Shown: positions 13,690 to 14,639 of the stretch, one piece after another
Numbering within the stretch: the first letter of the stretch is position 1
Layout: each line of letters starts with the position of its first letter
Source: Rhodobacter sp.
Lineage (GTDB): Bacteria > Pseudomonadota > Alphaproteobacteria > Rhodobacterales > Rhodobacteraceae
NCBI GenBank assembly: GCA_013824055.1
Contig: PNNE01000403.1
Coordinates: forward strand, 1 to 14,639
DNA: 14,639 bases
Direction: 5' to 3'
Position numbers and translations under genes: made by a program
The notes under the pieces: model-generated
What the model was told of the DNA's origin: nothing
Databases searched by the model: none
Seen by the model: only the letters and a program-made list of their open reading frames with translations

Positions 13690-13723
13690 CACCCCGCGGG
13701 AGGCCAGGCCAAGCCGCGGGGTG
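13690..13723 (+). terminator. Orphan terminator-like hairpin
   Basis: The perfect 10-bp stem CACCCCGCGG / CCGCGGGGTG has a 14-nt loop and is followed by CCTTTCCCTT. It lies 246 bp after the GST stop, beyond the repeat array, and no gene ends near it. It may be a distal GST terminator or the end of an unannotated small RNA. In the reverse sense no T-rich tail follows. Confidence 0.5.
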
Positions 13724-13937
13724 CCTTTCCCTTCGCGGTCATCGGCGTCCCCGCCTGTACCGCCCGATCACTCTGCGGCGCGTCGGGTAAACAGCCGATT
13801 AACGCTAACGCGCGCCGCGGCGTTTCCGACTCCCAGAACTTGCCCCGGTCTTGCGGGCCAGGGCCAAGGCGCGCGCTCGGCGTGAAACCTTCCCGTCACC
13901 GCCGCGTCAAGGTTAACGCGCCCGGCCCGAGACCCCG

Positions 13938-13965
13938 CTTTCTCTTCGCCAAATATCCCACGGGG
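13938..13965 (-). repeat. 28-bp 3'-flank element, copy B
   Basis: On the minus strand this reads CCCCGTGGGA then TATTTGGCGAAGAGAAAG. It is 38 bp after the SDR stop, in the sense orientation of the SDR gene, directly behind that gene's terminator hairpin. It is the inverted partner of copy A. Confidence 0.7.
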
Positions 13966-13968
13966 GGT

Positions 13969-13991
13969 CCGGGGGGTGTGAAACCCCCCGG
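13969..13991 (-). terminator. Hairpin terminator of the SDR gene
   Basis: The perfect 8-bp stem CCGGGGGG / CCCCCCGG has a 7-nt loop and lies 12 bp after the SDR stop. The stem is very strong but lacks an immediate U-tract; the ATATTT of element B follows at about 17 bp. I call it a terminator by position and strength. Confidence 0.6.
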
Positions 13992-14003
13992 TCCGACACC
14001 AGC

Positions 14004-14639
14004 CTACTTCACCTGCTTCTGCCAGGGATGCTGCTCCTTGAACCCCAGCACTTCCCGGATCTTGCGGTTGGACAACAGGCTCTCCCGCTCTCCCACCGGT
14101 CGCGACAGCGGCACGTTCGGGAAATACCGCGCCAGCAGTTCCGAGTTCGGTTGCGGCACCGAGTTCTCGTCGTTGACCGCGTTGAAGACCTGGAACCCCA
14201 GCCCGTCCTTCTTCAGGCACAGGTCGACGATCTGCCCCAGATCCCGCGCGTCGATGTAGCTGAACGTGATCCGCCGCCGCAAACCGGGGTCCGCCGCCGC
14301 CGCCGGGAAGACCGTCGCATATTCATGCGGCTCGATCACGTTGCCGATCCGCAAGGCGTAGACATCCGCCCCGAACCGGCGCTGGAAACTGCGCGCCGTG
14401 ACCTCGTTCACCTTCTTCGACATGCCGTAGCTGTCCATCGGGTCGATGTCATAGTCCTCGTCCAGCGGCAGCACCTTCGGGTCCACCACCCCGTCACTGA
14501 AACACACCCCATAGGTCGTCTCGCTTGACGCGATGATTACCTTGCGGATCCCCATCTTCAGCGCCGCCTCGATGACGTTGTAGGTCCCCACCGTGTTCAC
14601 CCGATAGGTCTCGGTGTCGGGCACCATCCCGTAGCGCGG
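14004..14639 (-). CDS. NAD-dependent epimerase/dehydratase (extended SDR), N-terminus outside window
   Basis: The frame stays open through the right edge (a further Pro-Arg-Tyr-Gly precedes the first visible Met), so 211 residues of the C-terminal part are seen. The nucleotide-binding GxxGxxG is missing because it lies beyond the window. Extended-SDR features follow in order: NTVGTYNVIEAALKMGIRKVI, the catalytic Ser region IIASSETTYG, and the active-site YGMSK, with Tyr at 14427-14429 and Lys at 14415-14417. Then come the substrate-side LRIGNVIEPHEY, the family-typical ITFSYIDARDLGQIVDLCL, and a C-terminal NRKIREVLGF that resembles the 'sK..lGw.P' end of sugar epimerases. It probably acts on a nucleotide sugar or a related sugar; the specific reaction cannot be read from the sequence. 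It is convergent with GST. Confidence 0.9.
   Translation of the reverse strand, partial: PRYGMVPDTETYRVNTVGTYNVIEAALKMGIRKVIIASSETTYGVCFSDGVVDPKVLPLDEDYDIDPMDSYGMSKKVNEVTARSFQRRFGADVYALRIGNVIEPHEYATVFPAAAADPGLRRRITFSYIDARDLGQIVDLCLKKDGLGFQVFNAVNDENSVPQPNSELLARYFPNVPLSRPVGERESLLSNRKIREVLGFKEQHPWQKQVK

Larger units (their letters stand above)
13445..14003. other. Gene-free region between convergent GST and SDR genes, 559 bp
   Basis: No frame here resembles a protein; the longer ones are products of GC bias and of the repeats. In order it holds the small hairpin CTTGCTG-AAC-CAGCAAG (13492-13508), the first 28-bp element (13524-13551), three 18-bp tandem units (13543-13596), a structured stretch (13626-13657), an orphan terminator-like hairpin (13690-13723), a TTAAC-containing stretch (13799-13915), the second element in reverse orientation (13938-13965), and the SDR terminator hairpin (13969-13991). 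Confidence 0.6.

Noticed and set aside
13788..13802. CtrA-like site TAAA-N7-TTAA
   Set aside because: Only one half-site is complete, and the region lies between the ends of convergent genes, where a promoter regulator has no obvious target.

Overview
The window looks like chromosome from a high-GC alphaproteobacterium of the Rhodobacteraceae (Rhodobacter/Paracoccus-like). The reasons are a base composition of roughly two-thirds GC by eye, strong GC preference at third codon positions, the order helicase tail - S4 protein - seven-iron ferredoxin - CarD that I recall from that family, and a perfect FNR/FnrL-type operator. No rRNA, tRNA, CRISPR array, integrase or insertion sequence is visible. 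Most of the window reads as ordinary chromosome; the less explained material lies in promoters and in the intergenic stretch near the right end.

Left part (1-3367, + strand): the C-terminal half of a large helicase-like protein with a charged GDRPQ/K repeat tail, then an S4 RNA-binding protein starting at the very next base with TTG, a [3Fe-4S][4Fe-4S] ferredoxin (fdxA), a roughly 315-bp AT-richer leader, and a CarD/CdnL-type RNA polymerase-binding regulator closed by a good intrinsic terminator. Riboflavin synthase (ribE, - strand) converges on it.

Middle (4082-8623, + strand): a three-gene capsule cassette. A KpsS-type and a two-module KpsC-type Kdo transferase, which by homology build the poly-beta-Kdo linker on a phosphatidylglycerol anchor, flank a lipoprotein of the Wza/KpsD outer-membrane export family. 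No KpsM/KpsT/KpsE inner-membrane exporter is present here. One third of the N-module of kpsC is crossed by a sharp low-GC island.

Right-middle (8620-12626, - strand): four co-directional genes, read in the order polyphosphate kinase 2, DUF1007 periplasmic protein, His-rich NicO-type nickel/cobalt transporter, MATE efflux pump. The MATE and kpsC stop codons share the four bases CTAG. A divergent glutathione S-transferase starts at 12785. The ppk2/GST intergenic region carries a perfect TTGAT-N4-ATCAA box, suggesting oxygen-responsive control, more likely of ppk2.

Right end (13445-14639): a 559-bp stretch between the convergent GST and a truncated SDR-family epimerase/dehydratase. It holds two related 28-bp elements in opposite orientation, each placed downstream of one of the two genes in that gene's sense, a three-copy 18-bp tandem repeat, and an orphan terminator-like hairpin that could end a small RNA.
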